DNA of 64,000 nucleotides from Filobasidium wieringae (taxonomy: Eukaryota; Basidiomycota; Tremellomycetes; Filobasidiales; Filobasidiaceae): NCBI GenBank assembly GCA_001600055.1, contig BCIV01000012.1, positions 186,474-250,473 on the forward strand, given 5' to 3'. Numbering within the stretch: the stretch's first letter is position 1; every line of letters starts with the position of its first letter. The position numbers were made by a program, and so were the translations under genes. This document shows positions 45,911 through 56,944 of this stretch, in pieces. Below the pieces are notes generated by a model, which worked only from the letters and a program-made list of their open reading frames with translations, had not been told where the DNA came from and did no database searches.

Positions 45911-47376
45911 ATGCCTCTGGCAACCGATCCTGACAGGCGCACCACATCAGGCAAGCTCCATGCCATCACCACGGCCGACGGTGGGGCTACAGTTTCTGTC
46001 GAGGTCGAAGGAAGTAGCCTAGAGGTGTTTGGCTTCCGGACCTACAACAAGGGGACTACTTGTCACTACGAAGGGCACGTCATAGCTGAACCCGGGAAGG
46101 TAAGCCTTAATTTTACACGAATCAAGTTGGCTCTGGAATTGAATCCTACTTCAGGCGTTTGCCCTCCGCTGCGATATCGAACCCCGAACAGCCACGAAGA
46201 AGTACCCTCACGTCAGGATGGATCATAAGGTTGATGGTATCCCCGTCTGTAGATATGCCCTTGAGTCACGACGTAATTTTCGAGCGGAAGGCCCACTTAT
46301 CGATCGTACATCGAGAAGTACTCTGTGCTTTCAAGAAGCTGCGAGTATTTTTCATGCGTTCTGTAAAGATTGCCAGCTGATATAAGATTGTCGACAGAGA
46401 CTGACCGAATCAGGCCAATTGGTTGAGGAAGTTATCAAAGCTGTCGGTACTATCGAGGTGAAGCTACGTCGCGTACGGTATGGACAATCTAAGCCACGAA
46501 TAGGTGAAGAGACCTTTAAGCAATGCACCATGACTGAATCGATACCTGAGAATGCGAAAAAAGGCTTGGTATCGCTCACTACGACGTTTGTCAGAAACCT
46601 CCTCTCGGCAGGCGTGTAACAAGAAGATTGCACTAGCAACGGATCTCTAGGCTCGGTGGACCTGTACCTTGTGTTCCGACTACCACCAGTGACGTTCTAG
46701 CAACGGAGGCAGATGCATTCGCTATCTTAACGTTTCGGTATAATACTGAGGCGGTATTGAGAGCGCAAGGGACTATACCTCCAGATCCATCTGGAGCTAT
46801 TCGTCCGAACAGAAGTTAGTCGTTATCTACCCCGGGTAGCTCAACTTACAAGGCTTGTTGTTCCGTGTAGGGCTTCCCCAACCTACAGCCAGAGCTACGG
46901 GTTCCAGTTCGGATCGAGATAACAACGAAAGCTCCGATGAAGAATCGCTGGAGGAAATCGAGCAAAAAATCCAACTTCTCGCAGTCAAGGCAAAAAGGAT
47001 GAAGCTTGCCGAACGGCAGCGAAAGATTGAAGTAGGTCAAATTACTATGGGCCCTCAGGACGTAACGCAGCTGAATGAGAGCAACTGTAGGAGGCACTTC
47101 GCGAGCAGGAAGAGACTCGCATCGAGCAAGTGAGTGGAATACAAGCGGTCGTCATTGAGAAAACAGGAATTGATGTTCTCATTACAGGCCGCGTTAAACG
47201 CGGAAGAGGCCAGACTTACTGCACTTACTGCTAGGCGAAAGCGGTCAGGATCAAGCACATCAGACGAAGATAGTAAAGCTCATATCCGCAAGAAGGCTCG
47301 CAAGGCTCTAGCCGACTCACTGATAGCTGCCAAGGCACGAGATAACGGTGCGACAATCGATCTCTGCTCAGATTGA
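45911..47376 (+). CDS. DUF7918-like protein with C-terminal coiled coil and SIM-like motif (paralogue 1)
   Basis: Seven exons (45911-46099, 46155-46344, 46414-46585, 46651-46814, 46871-47031, 47091-47129, 47188-47376) join to 367 aa. The N-terminal domain (VSVEVEGSSLEVFGF, HYEGHVIAEPGK, HVRMDHKVDGIPVCRY) leads to VGTIEVKLRRVRY and ILTFRYNTEAVLRAQGTIPP, a pattern I know from the fungal DUF7918 family. A charged helical segment (EEIEQKIQLLAVKAKRMKL; EALREQEETRIEQ) follows. The protein ends GATIDLCSD, a hydrophobic-acidic core like a SUMO-interacting motif. The two proteins with this ending are neighbours with matching exon layout, including a 39-nt exon 6. The function of the family is unknown; a nuclear role is a guess from the SIM. 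Confidence 0.72.
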
Positions 47377-47850
47377 AGCGTTCTGCAAGCAACTCGGCGA
47401 GAAAGAGTTATATTGGAACTCGTGAGGTTGTCGTTCTGGACAAACTTTATTACGGAACGTCCACCGTTTGCAAAAGAGCAGACCGTCTCACTCGCGCCAA
47501 AGCGTATGAGATGGGGCAGAGGATAGATGAAATTAGAGGATCACTGGTCACCGACCGGTTGTACGCTATACACGCTATGATATCGTGAAACGACCATTTT
47601 GAAATGATCGATCCAACGCGATCTGATCGTCGCTGACCGCTGATCAAATTGCCGATCAACCTAAGAAGCAGTTGTGTCACATGTCACATGTACCATGAGA
47701 TCATGATTCCATTCTGGTGATCACAACTCATGCAACGGTTTTGTAACCTAGTACGCCATCCTAAAGCGGCACAAGATAGCCCTTCCTATCAGTCCTAGCC
47801 TAGCACTTCTACTCACAAAGCTGGGACGAAGCTGATCCTCCATCACGACC
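47377..47850. other. Intergenic between the DUF7918-like paralogues
   Basis: About 475 nt with direct repeat TCACATGTCACATG at 47687-47700 and several GATC-containing sites (for example TGGTGATCACAAC). Regulatory sequence for the second copy is likely. Confidence 0.35.
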
Positions 47851-49364
47851 ATGTCAATACCTACTGGAGCTATTGAGTTCTGCTCCACTTCGGTAGACCA
47901 GAACGGCAGCACCAAGATCGCTCAAGATAAAGTTGTTTCCCTTCATACATTTGCAAAAGGTTTCAACATATCTATCGTGGTCGATGAACAACCTTTACAA
48001 GTATTTACCCCTCGCTCCTTCGAAAAAGAAGGCTGCGAGCATATTGAGGGCTACATCGTTGCTCAGCCTGGAAAGGTATGATACCTGAGTCGATTACAGT
48101 AGTTCTTTCGATCGGATCTGATTGTCGTTTTGAAAGACATATAAGATCAAGTTTGAAGTCAATTTGGCTACTTTAGTCACCAAGGAGTGGCCTCACATCG
48201 GGTTATATGTCAGAGTAGACGGTCAACGCATCAGTGAATGCGCTATACATAAAAATGTGTCGTGTGAGCTTCTCGGTCCGCGTATCGACTTAGACTTTGT
48301 TCGTACACTGTGTTTCCATAACCTCGTAAGTACTTGGTATAATTCATGACATGCGAGATCGTATTGATTCGGTGAATCCGTAGCACTTGGTGGAATCGAC
48401 AGGTCTTGCGGAGAACACTATCAAATCGATTGGTACTATTGAAGTGCAACTCATGCGTACAAGTTTCAATGGCATAAGTGGCTGTCCCAGTCCAATAGCA
48501 ACACCCACTATGATTGACACTATTCCTGAGACTACTAAAAAAGGGTTACTATCAGTTGGGACGAGGTCCGTAATCCTCTGGTCTTGAGGGGAATGAGACA
48601 GGCTTAAAATATCGAGAATGTTCTAGGTTGGGAGACACTATACCAATGAAACATAGCGGGACGTTGCTACAGAAAGATCCCTCGCCTTCAACCCCATTCG
48701 CTGTTTTAACCTTTCGCTATGCCAGGGGCGCTGTATGGAAGGCACAAGGCATCATCCCTTCAGAGTCTGTTGTATCTAGACCAGGTGAGTTTGACTTTTC
48801 AAACTCACATCTTCCGCTTACCTTCCAGTATTTGCTAGCTTGCGACATTATGAATGACAGCATCGAAAGGAAATGGGCCACCGATGATTTCCACCCAGAT
48901 CAAATCGTTAACTCGATCGAGGAATCTGATGAGGAGAGGCAGCTTGCTCTTTTGCGGGAAAAGAAGATCAAACTTACTGAGCGAGAACACAGAGTTTCCC
49001 GCGTGAGAGGATTTCACAACCCTTCAACATATTCCAACATTCAGCTGAACCGTTCTTCAAAAACAGCAAGCAGATCTTGACCGCGAACAGATCCGTGTGG
49101 AACAAGTAAGATCTAGCACTAGCGATAAGAGACACGACTGATCACAGTCGAATACCTCAGGAGACGTTGGCCACTGAAGAAGCGAGACTCAATGCGATGT
49201 CCCCGCGCAAGAGGCGCCAGTCTCCATCTGTACAGGAAGAGGAAGACCACAAAGACCGAGCTCAAATGCATGCGGCTATGGTTGCGTTTAGGCAAGAGTT
49301 GCTTGCAGCGAAAGCGCTCGACGACGCCGTCATAGATCTATGTTCTGACGACGAGATTCAGTAG
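47851..49364 (+). CDS. DUF7918-like protein with C-terminal coiled coil and SIM-like motif (paralogue 2)
   Basis: Exons 47851-48075, 48146-48325, 48384-48565, 48627-48784, 48839-49002, 49067-49105 and 49161-49364 join to 383 aa. It aligns with its upstream neighbour through the whole length: FNISIVVDEQPLQVFTP, HIEGYIVAQPGK, IGLYVRVDGQRISECAI, IGTIEVQLMRT, AVLTFRYARGAVWKAQGIIP, the charged helix ERQLALLREKKIKLTEREHR, the 39-nt exon QADLDREQIRVEQ, and the end DAVIDLCSDDEIQ (SIM-like, here followed by acidic residues). The acceptor at 48838 was chosen because the earlier one runs into a stop. Function unknown. Confidence 0.74.
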
Positions 49365-49574
49365 TATGTGAAACGTTCATAATATTGTAACGGAACCTGA
49401 TACGCGATTTCGTCAATAGGCTAAGGGCGTGCATAAAGAGCGAATAAACTAGTTGATTGATTGATAAGATATTATACACAAGCGCATCGCGGTCGGGCAC
49501 AACCCGCCTGAATACTTCTTGAGATCGTTATGTACATGATGTGTCTGTACCCCCTAACAAGAAACGCCGCCCGT

Positions 49575-52173
49575 CTAATCCATATCCCCAGTGAAGAAGT
49601 AATCTCCAGAGTTCTTTTGGGTCTTGTCCAACAAACTGTTCAGCTTGTTGATTCGTGGTCGGCTACACGATAGCGAGAGAGGATTGTCAGTGCCGTTTGA
49701 TAGAACCATTGCGAGAGGCAGGCTTACAAGTTGGTAGGATCTCTTCGGAAAGTGATCTCGAGCGATGCCAAGAATCGGTTGAAACCGGTGACCAATCCCT
49801 CGGGCCTGAAAAGAGTCAGCGGTATCAGTCATGTTCAACCGCCAATGGAATCAATCGACAACTCACTTTCTGGCGACAGCGTGCACTCCTGGAGTTCCCT
49901 CGTATACAATGACTCGGTCGGCCAAGTAGGTAGCCATGATCTGAGTATCCGATGCGATGTCAGCGGGGATACGTCGCTTGGTTCGAAGCGATACTCACGA
50001 AATCGTGCTCAATGATCAAAGCACTCTTCCTTGCGTTCAGTACGAATCGCTTGATAAGCTGTGAAGAGAACATGATATCAGTCTTTGCGAATCTCAATTC
50101 GTCGAGACTCGAACTCACCTTTGCTGCGCTAATACGCTGCTCGGAGTCCAAGCTGATTTTCGACATCACATCAGTCACTGGTCCAAATTCGGTAGTCATC
50201 CAACTATTAAACTCACTAAGCGGAAGGTTCGTCGATCAGGTAGATATCCGCTGGCAAACCGAGCACCAAACAGATGGCCACACGCTGCAACTCTCCTCCA
50301 GAAAGGGTCTGGACTTCTTGGTCCATAATGTTCTCCAACATCATTGGCTTGATGACGTCGGTCTGGAAAGTAGGATCGAGGAAGGCTCCCTTGATTCGCT
50401 TGATCAAGAGCATTCGGACGGTTCCAGGGAACTTGGGGGAGACTGTCAGTGAGTGAAGAGGGACGCGATCAGGGATGTATCCAACGGCTAGCCCAGGCGG
50501 GACGGTACTCACTCGTCTGAGGCTTGAGCGAAACACGGTACTGCAGCTTTTCGGCGTCCTTTTCATTGTCGGGCTTGAGTTTTCCGGCCAACATCTGAAC
50601 AAAGGTGGTCTTTCCCATTCCGTTCTCTCCGACCAAGACGACGATCTCGGAGTCAGAGAATCCTCCGGCCTCAACCTCCAACTTGAATCCTCCCAAAGTC
50701 TTGGTCAGGTTGGGGTATTCGAACTGTTTCGTCTGAGTCGAGAAGACTTCATCGGCATTCTCCGAGATCCTGAAAGTCAACGCTTCGTTCCTGAACCTCA
50801 AATTCTCCGTGGTGATGTAACCATCCAAGAAGATGTTGATTCCTTCCCTTACGGAGAATGGCATGGTGACCACTCCATAGATGGAAGGTTGTCCGTAGAA
50901 ACAACAGATAAAGTCGGAGAGATAGTCTAGGACGGAAAGATCGTGTTCTACCGCGATGACGTAAATGTTGTGATCCAAGAGGGAACGGATCATTCGGGCG
51001 GCAGCAAGACGTTGTCTGACATCCAAGTAGGACGAAGGTTCGTCAAACATGTAGCTGAAATTAAACGGCGTATTAACGATCCATCCTCTCCCGCACCGGT
51101 TCGAAGACGAGTACGACTCACACATCGGCCTGTTGCACGGCAGCCAAAGCGATGGCAAACCTCTGCAGCTCTCCACCACTCAACTGTCCGATCTCCCTAT
51201 CCATCAACTTGGTCAACTCCAACTGTTCCGCCAAAAGATCCTTGGCACCCTCCCTCTCTGCCTTTGCGTCGAGCATCTTGGAGACGGTCATTCCTTCCTT
51301 CTTGATCTGACGAGGGATCAGGTCGACGTATTGAGGCTTGACGATCGCCTTGATGTTATCCTCCAAGACTTTGGTGAAGAAGTTTTGAAGCTCGGATCCT
51401 CGGAAGTGTTTTAGGATATCGGTCCATTCGGGAGGATCCTCGTATCTACCCAGATTAGGCTTGAGCTGTTGGTCGTGATGACAAATTGGCTCGTCAGCTC
51501 GAGTGCTCGAGTTGTAGTTCTTTCTCCCAACTACGGGGACCTACCTTTCCTGCCAAGATCTTCAAAGCGGTACTCTTTCCGATACCATTCGTCCCGACCA
51601 AACCCAATACCTGTCCAGGCCTGGGGGTGGGTAACCTATGCAGCTTGAAAGAGTTGGCAGTGTAACGATGAGTGACTTGAGAGTCCAAGTTGGTAGGAAG
51701 GTTGAAGATTTGGATAGCATCGAATGGGCACCTGCAGGGAAATTGGATCGTTGAGCATTCAAAAAGGGGTTGAGAAGGAACGACAGGGGATGGACTGACT
51801 TTTTCACACAGATACCACAACCGATACATAGTTCTTCAGAGATGAAAGCCTTCTTATCCGTTGGGTTTACTTCGATACAGAGTTTCCCCATTTTGACTAC
51901 TGGACAGGACTTTTTGCATTCTTGTCGACTGAAAGTGGCGGTATGGAGGTCAGTGAAGGAAGGCAGGATTGAGAGATGGAAGTATGACGTACCACTTCTT
52001 GGGTTTACACTGGATTTGCAAGGATCATGGTTTGCTCAGTATCTATTCCCATTGTCGACGACCCCAACAACGAGGCAAGGCAAGTAGCTCTGGCTCACCT
52101 TGTCATCGCTGACCAAAGCGATACGAGTCAACTTGTCCTTCTCGGCCTCTTTCGACTTGTTTCCAGGAGCCAT
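49575..52173 (-). CDS. RLI1: ABCE1/Rli1 ribosome recycling ATPase
   Basis: Start ATG 52173, stop near 49575, eight or so introns. The N-terminal Fe-S region has [16 protein letters not shown] and [23 protein letters not shown]1 has Walker [20 protein letters not shown], signature [15 protein letters not shown] and [27 protein letters not shown]2 has [33 protein letters not shown] and LIDEPSAYLDSEQR, IIEHDF. The HLH insertion and hinge are present. Length is near the usual 600 aa. Rli1 splits 80S ribosomes after termination with eRF1/Dom34 and is essential. It shares a 590-nt promoter with NOG2, another ribosome gene. Confidence 0.97.
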
Positions 52174-52762
52174 CTTTGTGCGTTTTTTCCCGTTCTTTTT
52201 TCCCGCTCTATTGAAAGGCTATAGCCTGTGCTCTATCTAAGAGTATAACGGGGAAAGCAGGTAGCTTGGTGGGGAGAGGAGAGGTGATAGTGGCTGAGCT
52301 GACAGGACGAATTCGCTCTTGTGACGTCGACAAAAGGGAAATCGAGAGAGAAAATGGAACGCGCGAAATTGGGTCGTTTATGCGTTTTAGGCTGGAATTG
52401 GGTATCGACCAATGGAATCGAGCTCATTTCGAGTTGTACATCGCTGAAAAGACACGGACAACAGAGCGACAGAGGTAATTGCACAGACAAGAGTGTTATA
52501 TGCTAGAAACAATTCTCATCGCAATCTCTAAGAGATCAATTCGAGACTGAAATGAGCGGTTGACGAGAGTATTTCACGGTGCGGTCGCCCTTCTTTTCAC
52601 GTGATTTAGCGACTTGCGCGCGTGTAAAAGTTGAATTTGAGTGCATCTAAAATCTTTCATCACTCGATCTTTCCCCGTTTCTCACCTCTTCTCTCCCTCC
52701 TTTCCCCTTCCTCCTCCCCAGTCTACACCACTCCACATACACAATCAACCAGTGTATTCAGT
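52174..52762. other. Divergent promoter, RLI1 / NOG2
   Basis: About 590 nt. Close to NOG2, pyrimidine-rich TTTCTCACCTCTTC-type tracts (52678-52725), typical of fungal ribosome-gene 5' leaders. No coding region. Confidence 0.45.
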
Positions 52763-55722
52763 ATGGGAAAGGGAAAGAATCACGAGAAGAAGCCAACGTC
52801 GAGGGATGGCAAGGCGGGTGGGAACAAGGGGGAGTTCACCCTGAAGCGAGTAAAAGGTTCGATATTGGTCTTATATCTATCAGTCATGTGGACTCATTGA
52901 CTGACTTCACTTTCCACTTGCACCACAACAGGAGAGAACTTTTACCGAGATGCCAAATCCGCTAGTAAAGTCAAGATGCTCAACGGAGGAAAAGCCGTTC
53001 GAGACCGAGATGGAAAGATTATCCAGTCCGCCGCCTTCCAAAAGACTGAGAAGGAGATGGGTGCCGAGATGGGTCGAGTAGCTCCCGATCGACGATGGTT
53101 TGGAAACACTCGTGTCATCTCCCAGACCGCTCTGGATCACTTCCGAACCTCCCTCTCTGCCCAGGTGGCCAATCCTTATTCGGTCTTGCTCAAGAGGAAC
53201 AAGCTGCCTATGGGATTGTTGCAGGAGGAAGGAAAGGGAGAGGAGGGCAAGAGGGTTCATATCGTTGAGACCGAACCTTTTGCGGGAACGTTTGGACCAA
53301 AGGCTCAGAGGAAACGACCTAGGTTGGAAGTGGGGAGTTTGGAAGAGCTCGGAAAAGGAGTAGACGAGGTTCAGGCAGAGAAGGGTGCGTTTCGAGTGTC
53401 TCTCTACGCTTTTGCCACATCGTGCTCAATTACTATCACGTCCAACAGAGGCCAACCCAGACGCCTACGTCGAAACCCCCTCATCATTCCACCCCGTCCG
53501 TTCCCTCGCTTCCGAACCTATCTACGCAAAAGGTACCTCGCGACGAATCTGGGGAGAACTCTACAAGGTCCTCGATTCCTCGGATGTGGTCATCCACGTT
53601 CTGGATGCTAGGGATCCTCTGGGAACGAGGTGTAAACCCGTCGTCGAGTTTTTAAGAAAGGAAAAGGCGCACAAACAGTTGATTTACGTGCTCAACAAGG
53701 TCGATCTGGTTCCTACCTGGGTTACTGTGAGTATGACGTTTACGACGGTTTCTTTCTTTCTTTCCTTTTCCTCTTCATCATTTCGTCTTCTATCCCTCGT
53801 CGCCACAGCGAACCCACACTCCAGTCAAGGCCCACGCTCGTTCCTTTTCCCCTCGGGGTCAAGGGACACAACCTAAGCGTATCAGGGTCTGTTACGAGAG
53901 TGGGAGAAAAACTGCCCTTTCCGCCCCCCCGATCTTTTCCCGAATGTCCTCTCGAGAGTAGGACTATCACTTTCTCTGAAAAGTAACCCGTCTTGGGCCC
54001 GTCTGGAATCGAGTTGGACGCGCCCCCCTTTCGAGGGGGGAGACTTGTGGGGAAGTTTTTTCCCTGCGCTCGGTCGTCATACGGAGGATCAAATTAATAG
54101 GATTGGGCTTGGGGGACTCGATAGAGTTGATATAGCTCGGGAGGCTTCGGCCTCGACTTTCAGTGGAGCATGTCTTAGTTTCGAGTCCAACATTTGCTTT
54201 GTCTGTGGTGGTCGTTTGCATGAATCGGATACTGACACTAGTCGGATCGGTTCGTTTCCTAGGCACGATGGGTCAAGCATCTTTCCCTGTCTGCACCTAC
54301 CATCGCTTTCCACGCCTCCATCAACAACTCGTTCGGAAAGGGATCCCTCATTCAATTGCTCAGGCAATTCTCCGTCCTTCATTCCGACAAGAAACAGATC
54401 TCGGTCGGGTTGATTGGTTATCCTAATGTCGGGAAGAGTAGTATCATCAACACGCTGAAGAAGAAGAAGGTGTGCACGGTCGCTCCTATTCCTGGTGAAA
54501 CCAAGGTGAGTCTCGATGTTGCGCTCGAAACGAGATGGCGGGCGATGGCTGACTTTGATGCGTTGATCTAGGTCTGGCAATATATCACCCTGATGAAACG
54601 AATCTACTTGATCGATTGTCCTGGTATTGTGCCCGTCTCCGCCAAGGACTCTGAGACGGATACCGTACTCAAGGGTGTGGTTCGTGTGGAGAACTTGCAA
54701 ACGCCTGCCGAGCATATTCCCGGTCTTCTCGCTCGTGTTCGACCGGCTTATGTCGAGCGAACGTACGGTTTGGAGCCTAGGGAAGGAGGTTGGGTCGGCG
54801 AGGAGGGCGCGTCGGTCTTGCTCAGCACGATTGCCAAGAAGATGGGAAAGCTCTTGAAGGGTGGTGAACCTGATCAGGAGAGCGTGGCCAAGATCATCTT
54901 GAACGATTGGATTCGAGGCAAGATCCCTTACTTTGCCATGCCACCTGACAAGCAGGGTTCGTCCGGTGCTGCCAACGCCGAACCCGAAGCGGAGCCTACC
55001 GCAGAGGACAAGGCGGTTCAGGAGGAACTCGCTGCGAGGGAAGCTGAACTTGGGAAACTGTTGGGCGAGAAGAAGGTCAAGGGAGTCGAACAGCCTCTCC
55101 GAAGCATCATCACCGTCAGCAAGTTTATCGGGGATGACAAGCGCAGGATCGACGATGAGAGTGAGGAGGACGAGGTCGAGGGTGACGGGTACGACAAGTC
55201 CGACGATGAGATGGATGGAGAAGCCGCCGAGGAGCAGGACGAGATGGCTTGGGATGATCTATTCCCCAAGGCCGGGTCTAGCAAGCAGCCCGCCGATGGT
55301 GCCGATAGTGACGATGGTGGTCTCGATGCTGATCTCGGTGATGTCGAGATCCCTTCGGATCTAGAAGACGATGACGAGGAGGAGGAAGAAGAAGAAGAAG
55401 ATGAAGAGGATGAAGATACCCCTGCTGTCTCTGAAAAGCAGAAGGGCAAGCGAGGTACGCATATATCTGTCGACCTTTCGTATGATGGTTCGCTAACTAC
55501 CCTGCCCTTTTAGTCGCTATCGAAGATCCCGAGGAGGACAGCTCGCGTCCATCCAAGACGCCTCGTATGACTACCAACAAGCAGAAATCCACCAACTACT
55601 ACACCACCGCCAACGTCAAGAACCGAAATCGGGATCGCAAAGCGCCCAAGAACGCTCCTGGCGGGAAAGGAGAGAGGCAGAAAGTAAAGGACGAGGGCAA
55701 GAAGCGAATGAGACGAAAGTGA
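52763..55722 (+). CDS. NOG2: Nucleolar GTPase Nog2 (Ngp1), circularly permuted
   Basis: Start ATG 52763. N-terminus: [58 protein letters not shown]. The GTPase motifs are in permuted order: G4 LNKVD, then G1 [11 protein letters not shown]2 region VAPIPGETK and G3 DCPGIV. An acidic C-terminal half (Glu/Asp runs) and a basic end ([11 protein letters not shown]) follow. Nog2 checks late nuclear pre-60S maturation. An unusually long intron (53727-54262, 536 nt) sits between G4 and G1, joining WVT to [12 protein letters not shown]. Other introns are short. Confidence 0.96.
53727..54262 (+). other. Long NOG2 intron with two TTCG-loop hairpins, possible structured RNA
   Basis: 536 nt, against 50-80 nt for most introns here. 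Two hairpins with TTCG loops are visible: stem of seven at 54023-54029/54034-54040 (CCCCCCT TTCG AGGGGGG) and stem of five at 54141-54154 (GAGGC TTCG GCCTC). No C/D or H/ACA box was found. Could host an intronic ncRNA or regulate splicing; not shown. Confidence 0.3.
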
Positions 55723-55758
55723 TCCGTCTGGTTGGGCGCCGGCCTGGCTTCTTAGTTG

Positions 55759-55796
55759 CGTAATAATTTGACCAAATTTTTGGTCAAATTATTACG
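55759..55796. repeat. Perfect 38-nt inverted repeat (18-bp arms, 2-nt centre)
   Basis: Arms CGTAATAATTTGACCAAA and its reverse complement flank TT. It lies 37 nt past the NOG2 stop, before the convergent DUF7918-like copy. AT-rich except for the GACC/GGTC core. Could act as a bidirectional 3' end structure or be a remnant of a mobile element. Confidence 0.8.
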
Positions 55797-55978
55797 ACAC
55801 TTGGTCCGGATCGTTACGAGGCACGAGTATCGCACGCTGTATCTTGTCTGTACGATAGTGTACATCATCTGGACTCGTTGTTGTATGGGGCATTACATAG
55901 CACATAGATTATGGATCATTGAGACACCTCATATCATGTTCGGCGGCCTCGTCGTCGTCTTAGCAGTAACTGGGACCT

Positions 55979-56944
55979 TCACTTGCGTTGTCCGAGTCTC
56001 CGGTTCCGAATGGCGCAGCGTCGAAAGTATGCTTGATTACTGTGAGACGGGCCAAGCGGTCAGTCGACTGCGATGTGAAGTATCAAAGAACAACTCACAA
56101 TCTCTGCGCTGCTTCCTCTTTTCTGCCGACACATACCGGAACATGTAGACGTGACAAGCCGGCATCTCATCGTCGAATGCGATCTGAAACGTGTTACCGT
56201 CGCTCCCGATCTTGCGCTTGCTCTTTAAACTGAAACGGAGTCAGCCGTTGACTCACGCATCCATCGACCACTGTTTGTGACATACTTGGAAACATGGTCA
56301 ATGTCCAATCGCAGGACTTTCTCACTCAGCGGTTGTCGGTTGAGTCTGACTAGATCCGGATCATCGCTCTCCTCCGTAGATTGAATCAGCTCCGCTCGAC
56401 GGAGAGTGACTTTGATCGAGGCAAGACTGTGGAATGCAAGCCTATTCAAGGGTTCAAAGCCACCCTGTTTGGTTTTCTGATGGCAATTGTGGACGGTCGA
56501 TAGTGTGAACAAGGTGTAGAAGTGATTTGAGAAACTCACAATCTTCTCGAAGAACAGCGGGCGTATATAGTCATCCTCTCTGTGACACCCATTGAACTCG
56601 ACATCCATGTAACCATGCTTCTTGTCAGTCACTCGATCTCCAATGACTTTACCATCCACTTCCAGTCGAACAAATATATCCGGATAAGCCGGAGGGGAAC
56701 GCGACAGGAATGGCGTGCAGTTGACTTTGACGATGTATTCCTAGAAATGTCGCGCAGATGTAGTAGTAGTAGTGAGGTCAGGCTGTCTCTATACTCGACG
56801 GATACTCACTTGCCCTGCAACACTATTGATGTGATATTCCGTAGCCAATTCCCCACCGATCATGGTCGGAATTGTATCAACAGGTTGCACCCGTACTTTG
56901 TCTATTTCGACCCAACAACATGTATCAATGGCGACGGCAGGCAT
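55979..56944 (-). CDS. Short DUF7918-like protein (third copy, lacks coiled coil and SIM)
   Basis: Exons 56944-56810, 56740-56540, 56464-56286, 56229-56137 and 56039-55979 join to 222 aa. The N-terminus has CCWVEIDKVRVQPVDTIP, ATEYHINSVAGQ, DIFVRLEVDGKVIGDRV and IRPLFFEKI, then ASIKVTLRRAEL and FDDEMPACHVYMFR, ending NRRLGQRK. The order matches the N-terminal domain of the two paralogues at 45.9 and 47.9 kb, but the helix and SIM tail are missing and the last exon is short. It could be a truncated paralogue or a solo-domain gene. TATA-like TATATATA at 57017-57024 lies about 75 nt upstream on this strand. Similarity to the family is weak and from memory. Confidence 0.55.

Noticed and set aside
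53727..54262. Box C/D or H/ACA snoRNA in the NOG2 intron
   Set aside because: No RTGATGA/CTGA pair with terminal stem and no ACA box placed correctly; only TTCG hairpins are visible.
54089..54715. 208-codon minus-strand frame across the NOG2 intron and exon
   Set aside because: Mostly antisense to coding exons; no recognisable motif. Considered as an antisense gene but unsupported.
55018..55449. 143-codon Ser-rich minus-strand frame
   Set aside because: Antisense shadow of the NOG2 acidic (GAG/GAA) region.
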